Source: Eudromia elegans (Eukaryota; Chordata; Aves; Tinamiformes; Tinamidae). From it: a stretch of DNA of 64,000 nt. The notes beneath the pieces were generated by a model that saw only the letters and a program-made list of their open reading frames with translations, had not been told where the DNA came from and made no database searches. Every line of letters starts with the position of its first letter. Position 1 is the first letter of the stretch. Location of the stretch: positions 1,276,420-1,340,419 of the forward strand of contig PTEX01000201.1 in assembly GCA_003342815.1 (NCBI GenBank), read 5' to 3'. Shown here one piece after another: positions 23,930 to 34,704 of the stretch. The position numbers and the translations under genes are program-made.

Positions 23930-24385
23930 CTGCAGCCGCGCGGCTGGTGGTGTGGCACACACGGAGCAAGGGTTACATCAAGGCTGCTCTCTGGACCGTG
24001 CAAACAGTCTAGACCAATGACCTGCAGCATCGTGCCCTTTGAAGAAGAGGCAAGTTCGGTCACGACGAAGAAAAACCGAGGCGTCCCCCCCTTAACAATA
24101 GGGAGCAGCTCGTGGCTGCAAAGAGGTAAGCAGGGGGAAGCACGGCAAGGCAGCTGCTTCCATGGTGANGGGCCAGCTATGGGCACGGTGCTTTTGAAGA
24201 GGGCCGGTTCTCAGGCCCCCTTGCCGGCGGTGTCACGCGCCGCGAGCCCGGGCAGGCTGAGCCGAGACCCGCGCGCTTAGTCCAGAGGAAAATGATCCGC
24301 GGCACACATGGCTCCGTGCAAAGAAAGAGTCACATGACCGGCGGGAAGCCGGCTCGCGCCGTTTCCGAATCCAGCCGATCCTCCG
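23930..24385. promoter_or_regulatory. CpG-island-like segment
   Basis: I count about 38 CpG dinucleotides in roughly 455 bp, in a window that is otherwise AT-rich and strongly CpG-depleted. The densest part is near 24235-24365 (for example GTCACGCGCCGCGAGCCCGG). CpG retention usually marks unmethylated regulatory DNA such as a promoter. The segment has no recognised gene attached. It contains the last part of a + strand open frame from a good Kozak ATG at 23873 and a good splice donor at 24126, so it could be the first exon of an unannotated transcript. An orphan CpG island acting as an enhancer is an equal possibility. Confidence 0.6.
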
Positions 24386-26884
24386 CTTTTTTGGCATTTT
24401 TCTTTTCCTCTTTTTTTTTTCATGTTTTTGATTTTTGCTTTTTNGGGGTTTTATTTTTTGCTTTTGCAGCAGACGACACAATTTGGGAGAGTGTTTGTAC
24501 AAAACAAACGAGCGCTTGATACACAGGATTCTGGCTGTTCTTCTCTAAACTGAAAAAAGGTCAAGGGTCAATGTTTTTTCGTGACAGGGCTACAAATCCT
24601 TTTGTGAGCAAAGCTTCAGCAAGTGCCATTTAAAATAAGATTTTGCTTTTCTTTCTAAGTGCATATTATCATAAGTCTGACAGAACATGAAAGTCATGAA
24701 TTTCTGTTTTTACGCTTCTTTTTTTTTGTCTGTGTGTGTATCCTGATATTTTGCCAGATATTCCAGATATTTTTCCTTTTTCTTTGCTCCACAACGTTCA
24801 CTCGGGGGATCCTCACTCCTAGGCAGGACGATACGAAAGAGCAAACAGAAGTCAGTCTTGTGCGAGAGTCTCACCTTTTGCAGGGAGAAAAAATTCCGGG
24901 CAGGCTATAGGTGGCGGAAATGCAATCAGAGGATTTGAACCCGTGGTGTAACCATTAACCTTGGAGAATGGTGCTGTTTGTACTTTGTTTCTTTTTGCTT
25001 TGTTACTTCTTAAACTGCAGTGTATTGTATTTCCTCCTGAAAAATTAAAATGCCGAGTGGATTTGATCTAACATATGTGTACCTGTTTTATTAATTCTCT
25101 TTATTAAACCTATTCTGTGGGCTTTTAACTGTTTTGGTAGTTTGGGAGTTTTGATGAATCATTTTGTCTGTTAGAATTTTCCAATTAAAATATTGTCTTA
25201 GGTCTGCTCTAGGCTTTTGTTTTGCACCTTATGTGTTGTTCAGTTCTGTTGCCAGTTACAGCATTTGAACACTTACTGTTTGTACAAGACTAATCTTATT
25301 CGATATATTCCTGTCAAAACTGAAAGGGAATAAAAAATCTGGAGAACTGTTGCGCAGTTTTAATTTTCAGTAGCGTTAATAATTATTTCCCTCACTTCCA
25401 TAATTATTTTTGGTGTTGTTTAATAATTAAAATGTTCTATGGTACTTCATAGAATTTGTATTACTATATGTTATAAAAGTAATCAGTATTTATGAGTGTA
25501 TCAGGCAATGTACTTTCTCAGCGTGTGTTCTGAAGTTCTAATAAGCTATACANCCGTTTTATTTAACTTTACTTTGGGGGCTGCTTATTTGAAATAATAT
25601 TGTAGATGAGAAACAAATATAAGTTCTCTAAATAGTGCTGGACTTTTTTAAAAAAAAGTCTTTAGGCTACCCAAACCAAAATTAACCAAAAATAATAATG
25701 AAAATGCGTAGGACAATATCCATATGCAATGTAAACAATTAAATATTAATAGCAAAACCAGAATGCACATTATCTTAAAATACTTATGATCTGGATTCAT
25801 TGGGTAATTTATATCCTGCATATTAATTTTCGGATTGTCTTAGATGTAATTGCAAATTGTACATTTTCTGCAGAAGGTCCATTAACTACTCCCATTAGCT
25901 TAAGAGAAAAATCTATTTGATGGTCTTCTGTGATGGCTTTTACACATAATATTACACTTTGGTATTCCTGCTGGACTTGGGAATACATAGTAATGTTGAC
26001 AAACATGTTCACATAATGTCTGCATTGCAGAAATTAATACAGTGTGCAGAATTGTCATGCCTTAAGCTTTGTATAGACTATGTGACATTCTCTTAATTTT
26101 TGTGTGTGTTATCTACAACAATAAGTTAAAAGATCAAGTACTTAATCTTACATGTGTGGCATAAATAGTGCAGAAAACAGTTCTGTTTTATTTGGTATTG
26201 AATTGCAGCTTGAAATTCAACAACGCAATTGCAGCAATAACTTATCCNCATGCAAATAATCTGATGAGTTTCAATTTAAAAAAAGGAATTTTGCTCATGA
26301 AAGAAGGGGTTTTTTTTCATTTTTTAAAGCCTTTCTCTAGTTCATTTTAATGTAATTGATTAAAAAAGGTCATCTCTAGATTCACAGCAGCCTGCACAGT
26401 GTACCAAGGGGAGGATCTGATCTTAATTATATTCATGATCATTTCTTGGAATAATTAGTTTTCTCCTACAAAAAGCTGAAGATAGAGCACTGCAATGAAA
26501 GCCATACAGTCTTGATATTGAATAGAAAGAGCATCTCTATTAGCAATNGAAATATGATTGAGAAACCTGTGAGTTTATTTTTAGTGTTGTGGGGTGAGTT
26601 TTGTCGCTGTTTTGGTGTGTGTTGCTCAACCCTGGCTCTCTTTGTGGTGCTGATACTGGAGTGTCAAAAAAAATCACTGCGCTATCTTGGGCTGTTGTTT
26701 GACTTATATGCCAACTTTGCAGCTAATGAACTTTGTTTAAGCAAAGATTTTATTCAAGATAAAGTTCAGGCTGCAGTTGGAGGTGGTTTACTCAGTTAAG
26801 GCTAGTGATGACCATTACACTGGTANTTCCCTTTACTTTTGCCCTTTGAGCCACTCCCTTCGATGAGGAGTCATCTATACTTAC

Positions 26885-27004
26885 CATTTCCCTTCTCTAA
26901 TACCAAGGCTGTAAAGACCTGGAGAAGCAACACAGTCGTCTAAACTTTGCTTTGAAATAAAAGTCAAATTAGATTCTCTAAACAAGGGGACTGCAACATT
27001 CATT
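26885..27004 (-). other. Candidate spliced exon (120 bp, open frame)
   Basis: On the - strand a strong acceptor (CTCCTTTTCTCTGTTTTCAG) is followed after exactly 120 bp by a strong donor (AAATG/GTAAGTATAG). One frame is open throughout, entering with one base of a codon and leaving with two, so the exon would keep the frame if skipped. The peptide includes FRESNLTFISKQSLDDCVAS, which I do not recognise. The good sites and symmetric length are suggestive, but splice-like pairs around short open stretches also arise by chance in a sequence this long. Confidence 0.25.
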
Positions 27005-27814
27005 CTGAAAACAGAGAAAAGGAGTTTGGTTCTGTTTTGCTGTTTGTTTTGGTTGGCTTTTTGGTACTGCAGGTGCCTCCTTGACATTGTGACGATCTTC
27101 CCATTCAATTTCCTCTGTATTTAGTGTAGTTAATGCCAACTTCCCCTGTGTTCTGCAGAACTAACTCCTTTGTTCCCACGTGAGAGGTGGGCAAAAATTT
27201 AACATGGTACGCGGTAGACAGTGTTCACTTTGTCATTATTTTATTTTAGCGGAATTTTAGGCTGAATATATCAGTGTAGTTGAGAAAAGTACCAGTCCTA
27301 TCTAATGGTTTGTCCCTTCAGAAGTACAAAGAACTGTGGAGATCTGTGGATATATGTTAACCAGTGTGGAACATCTGGCCTATCAAAACCTCAGCAGTTG
27401 AGAAAAAGAAATTTATTTCATCAAAGCTCTTAATTTGAGTCACTCATGTAAGCCTCTTTCAAAAAAAAAAACGTGTTAGTTATATCATAGCTTACTGAAC
27501 TGAAACAAAGAAGAAACCCTAGAGACTCTTCTCTTCTTGCTCAGTGAAGATGACACTTCAACAATTTAGTATCATCTTTAAGCAATTTGTACACTGGCAT
27601 TTTTTTATGATAACCAACAATGCTGTAAGTCATCATTTCAAGGACAAGAGTTTTCATGATGCGTGTCCTAAGAATCTACTGGGTAAAGGAAAAACAGCNA
27701 AAGAAAAAACCCAGTTGTTGCAGTTCTAGCTTGTCTGGTGATACAAGAGGAACTGTAATGACCTGTAATTCAAATGAAAAGCTCACCTTTTTATTCAAGG
27801 TTCCTAAATGTGAA

Positions 27815-27853
27815 GCCTCACCAAAAATCCTTCAGGCCTCACCAAAAATCCTT
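27815..27853. repeat. Tandem pair of an 18-bp unit
   Basis: GCCTCACCAAAAATCCTT occurs at 27815-27832 and, identical, at 27836-27853 (period 21). A recent local duplication in otherwise unique sequence. Confidence 0.92.
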
Positions 27854-28497
27854 TGGTTAGCTTCTCCAGAGTCATCGTTTTCTACATTTCCATAATGACA
27901 GAGAACATTCAAGCTTGCCTGTGGAGTTGTCAGTGGAGAGCAAGGACTTGGAGAACCCGATTTAGCAGAGAATCATCAAAGACTAAAACTACGTTGATTG
28001 TTTTTTAATAGTATGTTACACTTTCTGACCTTTTCCACTCAGAAACAAGGTACCGAAGAGTTGAGTTGAACTAGTAACTGTTAGGATTATATGCTTTAGA
28101 TACTGTGTGCAGCTTTGCTTTACTGTAAATTTGGGAATGCTTAACTATGTTAACTTCAGATTAATGTACAAAATAAATGAAATCCATCTTATTCTTGAAA
28201 GTCTTCTTGTCTGTTATCACCACCACATGGACAGGAAGTTTTAGCATACTTGAAACATTATTAAGCCAAAATAACAGTATTTCTTTCAACAGACAGATGT
28301 TGCAGAACAGCAAGAAAGGCTTCATTCTTCTCTAGATCTTGATTAAATATGGGTCACAATCTTCCTGGTGTGATCCTATGACAGAAAGGATTCAGGCTTA
28401 GACCTTTTTTTTGTTCGTTTCATGAGATCACGTGAAACAACCAGAAGATGCATCACTGTAATGCAGAGAAAGAAATGTTTCTAAAATTGTTCTGGTG

Positions 28498-28530
28498 TTT
28501 TTTGGTTTTTTTTTTTTTGGTTTTTTTTTT
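28498..28530. repeat. T-rich low-complexity tract
   Basis: T runs separated by two GG interruptions. Confidence 0.85.
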
Positions 28531-29120
28531 CTGTCTCAGGTTTTCAGGAGAGCATCACACTGATCCTTTTCATGTAAGATGTGGCATCTACTCACCATTT
28601 GTTGCATCTTGTGCACTGTAGAACAACTGTATCGGAAACTAAACAGGACGTAGGAGGGACCACAGGGATTTTAAACTATGGTTGGTTTTGTGTTAAAACA
28701 TCATGCTCCCTGGAAAGTCTTCTTTCAAAGAGATATTCATGGAAGAGAGTTCCCAGAATAAATATTTATGATTTTTTTTTTACAGCTCCAACTCTAACAA
28801 GGTTTTTGCATACTGTTTTACTGTCTGAGGTAGAAATTTTTCCCATCGTTGTATCTAAAGAGCTCTGGAAATTTTACATTACTGGCAAGAAAGAATTCTA
28901 AGAAAACCTGGTCATATTTCTGCACTCACGAATAAAGAACCTTGCAAACTAGGGCAGGCATGCAGAGTTTGCATTTAGTAGCATGTGAAAGAATATGCAG
29001 CAGAATGCAAAATTGAAACAGTAATTTGAAAAAAAAAAAAAAGAAAAGGTCAGCATATTCTTAACAAATGCCACCATCAAGGACATGTTTATAAGAGCTA
29101 TGGCCTAAGAAAATAGAAAA

Positions 29121-29155
29121 TTTTTTTATTTTATTTTTTTTTTAATTTTATTTTT
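29121..29155. repeat. T/A low-complexity tract
   Basis: T runs with AA interruptions (TTTTTTTATTTTATTTTTTT and following). Confidence 0.85.
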
Positions 29156-31195
29156 AGAAAATGGGAAGTTGGAGGATATATTATTTGTAAGGATCACGAT
29201 GACTGGTAGTTTAACATAAAAAAAGGAATCTGAAATTAGATTGTGAAAGGAATCTCATATTTCTGTGAAAGAACATATCTTTTATCCTGCTTTGACTGGG
29301 GTTTTGGGTTTGAATGAGTGCTAAACAACAACTTGATTGATATCTGAGTTTTGTTAAGGTGATACTGAAATCTTCCCTTCTTTTATCCATAGAACAAGAT
29401 AATTCAAGAACAGAAAAAATATTGGGGGGGGGGCCAGACCAATAGTCCAATCTGTTATGGTGGTTTTGTTCTGACAGCAGCAAGAGAACCTGCATTTTAG
29501 GGAGAAGTGCACATGNGTGGCTGTCCTCTTTCCCTGGTACTTCCTTGGCTTCCCCCTGTTTTTGAATAGGGATTTCACAGGTGACATCACTGCCTCTTTC
29601 CTTCAGTATCCATTTATAGTCCTATTGTCTCTGAATTTGACTTTCAGCCTGAATTATCTGGCAGTTAATCCTTTCAGTGGTGTGCTGCAGAAAGCCAAAG
29701 ATTTTTGGTGATTTCATTTCTAATGAAAAACATGCAAAATGGCTTCTGCTATGCTAAATAACTCTGTTTTAGTTGTGCATGATTATGTCTTCAAAGCTCT
29801 TCCAAACAGTCTGTAAAATACTTCCTATTTAACTTAGGTCAATAACTTGGATGAAAACTTTCCTTAGATAGCCCCATGTTCTGTCTCCAAACAACCCGTT
29901 TGTCCGATGCTAGTGTCACATTAAGTATTGTTGAAGTGCTTGCGTGCAGACAGGACTACTGAAATGTGAAGAACACTCTGAAAGAGCAAATTGTAACCAA
30001 AACTAGAACTTCTGATGTATTTTGTCCAGCCTGTTAGATACTGCAAAGTCTGTGGAATAAACCAGTTTATCCATACTAATACTTCCCTCAAGCACACTCA
30101 ATGTGTATTCCCTCAATACAAAGCAAAGCAACACTTATATAGTAGTTACATTTATATCTATCTCTACACCTATAATGCTTGGAGGGATTTCTTGTAGATT
30201 CCTAAGATTCAGCAGCTGTCAATTTTTAAGTATTAATCCACTGTAAGATCCTATGATATTGTAACAGCATCGATTTGGCTAAGCACATGGGGGAGAATAT
30301 TGATTTCCTCCTGATTTCAACTTTTTCTTTGTACAGCAAAGTTTTGTAGTTGTTCCGTAGGAGATGATACTGACAGGAATGCATATTTGTAGCAATTAAG
30401 GAGATTTNATTTAGATGGATCACTAAAAAGCAAGATCCAGTTTCGGATCTCTGTTTTTTTTTCCCTACCATCCTACTTACCTCTCAATTTCTACATCCTT
30501 GTATTTATGAGGAGGGAATTTGATCAAAATTTGGTACCTTCTTTTCACTTCTGAATATCACCATAGGTAGATTTTGTAAAATACCATTGCTCTTTCTCAT
30601 GTTCTACTCTAAAGTATCGATTGCCAAAATGTAATCTTGTNGGATCATGACAAAAGCACTTGACTTTTGACAGGAAATTGTGCTACCTCTAATTCCTGGG
30701 GTTTTAAAGGTGCATTTTCAGTATGCAATTCCAAAGGACTGTTAATTCAGGAAAGATAAGGGAAATCAAAAACTTTGAGCTTAGAATGAGTGGAGACCGG
30801 ATGGAAGCCTAACATACAAAACAAAATTATATCAGTTGTTCTGATTAGTTCTGCTATTAGCTGTTTATATTGTGATTTTAAAAGAATGTGAAAGAACTGA
30901 TTATATTGATAAACCACAAAATAAGCTGTTTAGCTGATCCAGTGTCTCCATCCTAAACAGCATACAGTGACTAGCTCAAAGGTGCTGTTAAAACTAGATG
31001 AAGTGAATTTTGTCTGAAATGATTGAGACACCAGTGTTCATCAAAGTAGGTCTATGTTATTTTCTAATGCGTCAAGTTAGATTCTTCAGACAAAGACAGA
31101 AAATTATGAATGCCTTTTTATGAGCACTGCAACGCAACTTGCTAGGAATACTGTCTAATATCTAGAAAGAATCAACTTAGTTGGAAAGAAACACA

Positions 31196-31565
31196 GCAAA
31201 AGGCTACTGAGATGAGCAGGGAGAAGAGAGAGGTAGTTGTGAGGAGGCTAAAACTTAACTTCTATTTTATAAAATAAAGGTCAAGAGAAAAGACATGGAT
31301 TCTTACATTGAGGGGAAGGGAGCACTGCAGACACTGGGNGATGANAACAATTATTTAAGCTGAAGAACANCGCTGGGACAGGAGCAACTGGGGGAAAATT
31401 AGACTGAAAGTTAGAGGAAGGCTCCTAGCTGTCAAGGCAGTAGTGTTCTGGAATAGCCTTCTGACAAGGTGTTTTTTCTGCATCCTTTCCTAAACAGTTC
31501 TGATCATTGTTGAGGTAGAAGATGGTCCCTTTCTGAAAGGGGACATGCAGCCCAGTTGTCTCTGA
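31196..31565 (+). repeat. Old CR1-like LINE fragment (probable)
   Basis: A diverged stretch whose order of words follows the CR1 3' untranslated region: AAAAGGCTACTGAGATGA near the start, GGAGCAACTGGGGGAAAATT in the middle, then AGGAAGGCTCCTAGCTGT, AAGGCAGTAGTGTTCTGGAA and TAGCCTTCTGACAAGG. These match the known CR1 layout (excess-coverage text, 'tagactg-aagttag', 'ggcagt...ctggaatagcct'). It has no recognisable octamer end and holds several Ns. Divergence suggests an ancient copy, perhaps from a subfamily older than the other three. It could also be a relative such as an L3-type CR1; the exact subfamily is not readable by eye. Confidence 0.55.
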
Positions 31566-31583
31566 TGGCAGGAGGCTGAGCTC

Positions 31584-31627
31584 GATATTCCGCCACTGTT
31601 ATCCGATATATATATNGATATTCCGCC
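31584..31627. repeat. Direct repeat of GATATTCCGCC
   Basis: The 11-mer GATATTCCGCC lies at 31584-31594 and again at 31617-31627, flanking a short (TA)n core with one N. The segment follows directly on the old CR1-like fragment and is unusually CpG-containing for its surroundings. I do not recognise a family. Confidence 0.6.
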
Positions 31628-32315
31628 CGGGACAGCGTGTGCAAGGCTGTGCTTGCTGCGGTGACGAGAATTACGTGGTGGATACACCTGTGCTATCAGT
31701 GTGAATATGTTGTTAGGGTGCTTCTTGAAACTTGCAATTCATATTAATTGAGCTTCCAGAAACTAAAAGGTTCNGTGTTTAAAAATCCCATCCTTTTGCT
31801 GGATGTAAGCATTTACTAACTTACCCATTTGCTGGGAAATTTCATAGCAAAGAAAGGAAGGCACAGTATGAGACCTATTAAGAGATCAGAGGATTGCTTA
31901 TCATATTAGCTAAACAGTATAGTGCTCTTGCTGTAGGTAGTTTCATGCAGTATTATATTTATTCTGTTAAAAATGTGATTATTTTGGAGTAAATTCTACT
32001 TCTAAACACATATTTGTGTTTATTATGAGTAGTCTGTTCAGATGTTAGTATTAATGAGAACAAACACACTGGTTTTGTGTGTGCAAGGAAATATAAACTC
32101 AAACTGATCTACGAAGAGGGAAAAAAAGAGAATTTGTAGGTGTTAGAATGCAGTCCAAGAAGAAGAAGTTGGTTGGCAGTTTAGGTTAACAGNGTTTAGC
32201 GCTTTTGTAAATAAAGCTTAGTTATGTATATGCTTTTCAAAACTTTTCTTAACATTTCTACATTCCTGTGTTCTACTGTGTTTACTCTAGCTGTATTTCG
32301 ATGTTCCTTCTGCTT

Positions 32316-32660
32316 GGCTCTGCAATAATGTGTCCAGTTTTAGCTCCCCAGGATAGCAATGAGAGAAAGGCTGCTCAGATGGTTAGTGGANGGTAGCATG
32401 CAGCATCCAAGGAGATGTCTAAGGTACCTGGACTTTGTAGGCTTACAGCAGCAGAGATGTCCAACTGTAAAGTCCTGAATTCCCTACCTGTGTTGGGACT
32501 GTGGAAAGGTTGGAGCTGGGCTCTTTTAGGAGGTGCTTAATAAAGGAGAAAGGGCAATGGTCTCAAGCTGCAGCACAACAAATTCCAGTTACATGGTAGG
32601 AAATTCATGGAGGTAGTCAAGCACTGTGACAGGTCACTGAGAAAGTTTGTGGGTTCCCAT
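32316..32660 (+). repeat. CR1 LINE fragment, 3' region without tail
   Basis: About 345 bp of diverged CR1 3' sequence. It begins with GCAATAATGTGTCCAGTTTT followed by AGCTCCCCAGGA, continues through GGAGCTGGGCTCTTTTAGGA and AAAGGGCAATGGTCTCAAGC, and ends near GTCACTGAGAAAGTTTGTGG. This is the order of the CR1 segment that follows the reverse transcriptase domain. The terminal octamers are missing, so the copy is truncated at both ends. It lies 0.75 kb downstream of the older CR1-like piece on the same strand; they are probably separate insertions because both cover the same part of the element. Confidence 0.8.
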
Positions 32661-33202
32661 TTCAAACCCAGTTTTTCCTAGGCTTCCTTGTTCTTCTTCT
32701 AGCTGAATAAGCTTGTGCTAAATTATAATTATTACTAAGGATACGGCAAATGAGCTGTCTATCTACCAGAATTGGTCTGTGCTTTGGATCTTGGTGTATC
32801 TTCATGCTGAAAACACCTGCAAAAGTGTTTGACTCAGTTTGCACCCATTGCTCAACACATGGTTGAACGTGATCCAGCAAATGATTGCTGGAAACTTGGT
32901 AATGTGACAGGCAGTGTGAGGGGTGCAAGAAAGAAGATGGAGGGAGTAAAGCCATTTACTTTTTTATCTGTGGCCTCTTCCCTCCGTTGTTTCTTATGGC
33001 CTTTAGAGAATCAGGGCTGGAGAGCTGGCCATGGGCTGGTGAGTTGTTTGAATGGGCTGAGTCTGGTGGATGAGAGGTCATGCTGTTTATCGTACTGGAT
33101 TTTTGTTGCTGTTTAATCTCCTGATATATTGTAATGCCCTTCGAGGTGTTAACATTAATATTGATCACAATTTGAAAGCAAATGGTGTTGCTTTTGCAGA
33201 AG

Positions 33203-33243
33203 GTTTTTGGTTTTGGTTTTTTTTGTTGTTGTTGTTGTTTTTG
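33203..33243. repeat. (GTTTT)/(GTT)n tract
   Basis: GGTTTT units followed by five GTT triplets. Because it lies 134 bp upstream of a good splice acceptor it could add to a long pyrimidine-rich stretch, but that is inference. Confidence 0.85.
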
Positions 33244-33376
33244 TAGATGGGGAATATAGCTTTAAGCATTTCTCTGAATTGGGGTTAATTTCAAATAACT
33301 GAGTGAAATTCACAAATACAGCTAGTTTACTGCATTAGTCCTTTACCATTGTTTTGATCTACTGTATTTTTTTCAG

Positions 33377-33434
33377 GTGTACAGCTGCCTTTCAGTTTGC
33401 AAAGAGGTCGTTTTTATCATTTCATGAATTACGG
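33377..33434 (+). other. Candidate spliced exon (58 bp)
   Basis: A good acceptor (CTACTGTATTTTTTTCAG) and a near-ideal donor (ACGG/GTAAGT) bound 58 bp. Two of the three frames are open; one reads CTAAFQFAKRSFLSFHELR and leaves at a codon border, which is the phase in which the next candidate exon, 497 bp downstream at 33932, is open. Neither peptide is one I know. It could be part of a noncoding RNA or a chance pair. Confidence 0.22.
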
Positions 33435-33644
33435 GTAAGTCTTGAGATCTTTATTAGAAATTGCCTTTATCGAGTGGTTGGGGGTCTTAAACACTGCTCT
33501 GTGAGCAGTGCTACTGCTCGCAACTGCATCCAGCACTTTGGCAGACCAGAGCTTGCGCTGGGACTGCCGGGGTTCGGGCTCCCTGTGGCGTCAGGGCAGG
33601 CCCTGTCCTGCTGCCTCAGGAGGTGCTAGGACATTGGATGGGAG

Positions 33645-33707
33645 GTTGCCACCATCTTCATGATGAAAATGGCTGGGAAGTTTGCCACCATCTTCTTCTT
33701 GATGAAA
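33645..33707. repeat. Imperfect tandem pair, unit about 30-35 bp
   Basis: GTTGCCACCATCTTCATGAT GAAAAT is followed by a second copy, GTTTGCCACCATCTTCTTCT TGATGAAAAT. The second copy has an extra CTTCTT-like insertion. A small local duplication. Confidence 0.8.
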
Positions 33708-33931
33708 ATATCACCTGGAGTTTCTAAGGCCTTCTAAATGGCAACAGTCTGGTTTGTTTGAAGACATGGGATTGTCTTGACCTGATTCAAATTCCTCTTC
33801 TGTACAGAAATGTGTAATTGTTTCACAGCTTTCATGGCTAGTCACTGTTTAAACTCAGAACATACCATTGGACTGAGTAGTTTAACCTGTTATAAATCAT
33901 AAGATTTCTGCATTTCCCCTGATTTCTGCAG

Positions 33932-34006
33932 TCATCCCCTCTATTTTGTGTTTCACCTAAGCATGAAAGCATGTATCTTGTAATTANTTCACCATTTTAC
34001 TTCATG
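33932..34006 (+). other. Candidate spliced exon (75 bp, frame-preserving)
   Basis: A strong acceptor (TTTCCCCTGATTTCTGCAG) and a donor (TTCATG/GTAAGAG) bound exactly 25 codons, open in the phase-0 frame (one codon holds an N). It lies on the same strand as the candidate at 33377-33434 and in the matching phase. The product is not recognised. Two adjacent pairs in compatible phase are a little less likely by chance than one, but still not proof. Confidence 0.22.
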
Positions 34007-34689
34007 GTAAGAGTGTTTAATTGCTGAAAAAAGTGCCTTTACCTAATTTAAACATGTCTGGCTTCAGCTTATAGCCTTTGTTTTTTGCTGGTACCTGTAA
34101 ATGGTACTTTTTCCCCCCCATTATCTCCACTACAAATTCTTTCAAGTCAGTTAAAATAGATTTGAAATCTCTTAAATCTTCCATTCCAACACATTTTCTA
34201 CGCTCCTTTTGTTCTTGTTCTTCTTGCGCCCGTCATTTTCCCAATATCCTTTTAAAAATATTTAAGGACTTCTAAATGTTCCTCTGGTGTCACTGTTACT
34301 GATATTGCTGCTGAAACAAAAATCAGTTGTCTCTGACTCTGTTTTTACTGGTCTTTGGCACACTGCTCACCTTTTCATGCTGGGACCTTATGTTGAACAG
34401 TAGGTCCCTGTGCTTCCTCCATCTCGTTCAATAATGACTCATTCAGCTTAGATCATTCAGATCTAAGGATGATTTTGGAGTGTGTGTGTATTCACACAGG
34501 TCTGTATTCTCCACTTCGCCGTTCTTTTGTGCCTCTACCTTTCCTCTTCCTTTATGTGTTAGGGGTGACTTAGCCTTACATTAGGCTCTACAGTTACCAT
34601 ATTTCCAGCTGACATGAATATGTGGTCACAAAAGAATATCAAGCTGTAAAGAAAAGCTTATGAAATTGTCTATCATATTATACTATTTT

Positions 34690-34704
34690 ATATATATATA
34701 TATT
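34690..34704. repeat. (TA)n short repeat
   Basis: Seven TA units. Confidence 0.85.

Larger units (their letters stand above)
24386..31195. other. AT-rich unique DNA, no gene seen
   Basis: Contains T-rich tracts, a G10 run at 29424-29433, the duplicated 18-mer at 27815 and the 120-bp candidate exon at 26885 (-). The first 600 bp still hold some CpG and high-complexity sequence. No recognised gene. Confidence 0.55.

Noticed and set aside
24929-24945. tRNA B-box-like word on the - strand (GGGTTCAAATCCTCTG)
   Set aside because: T-stem pairing is poor and no A box lies at the right distance; no cloverleaf can be drawn.
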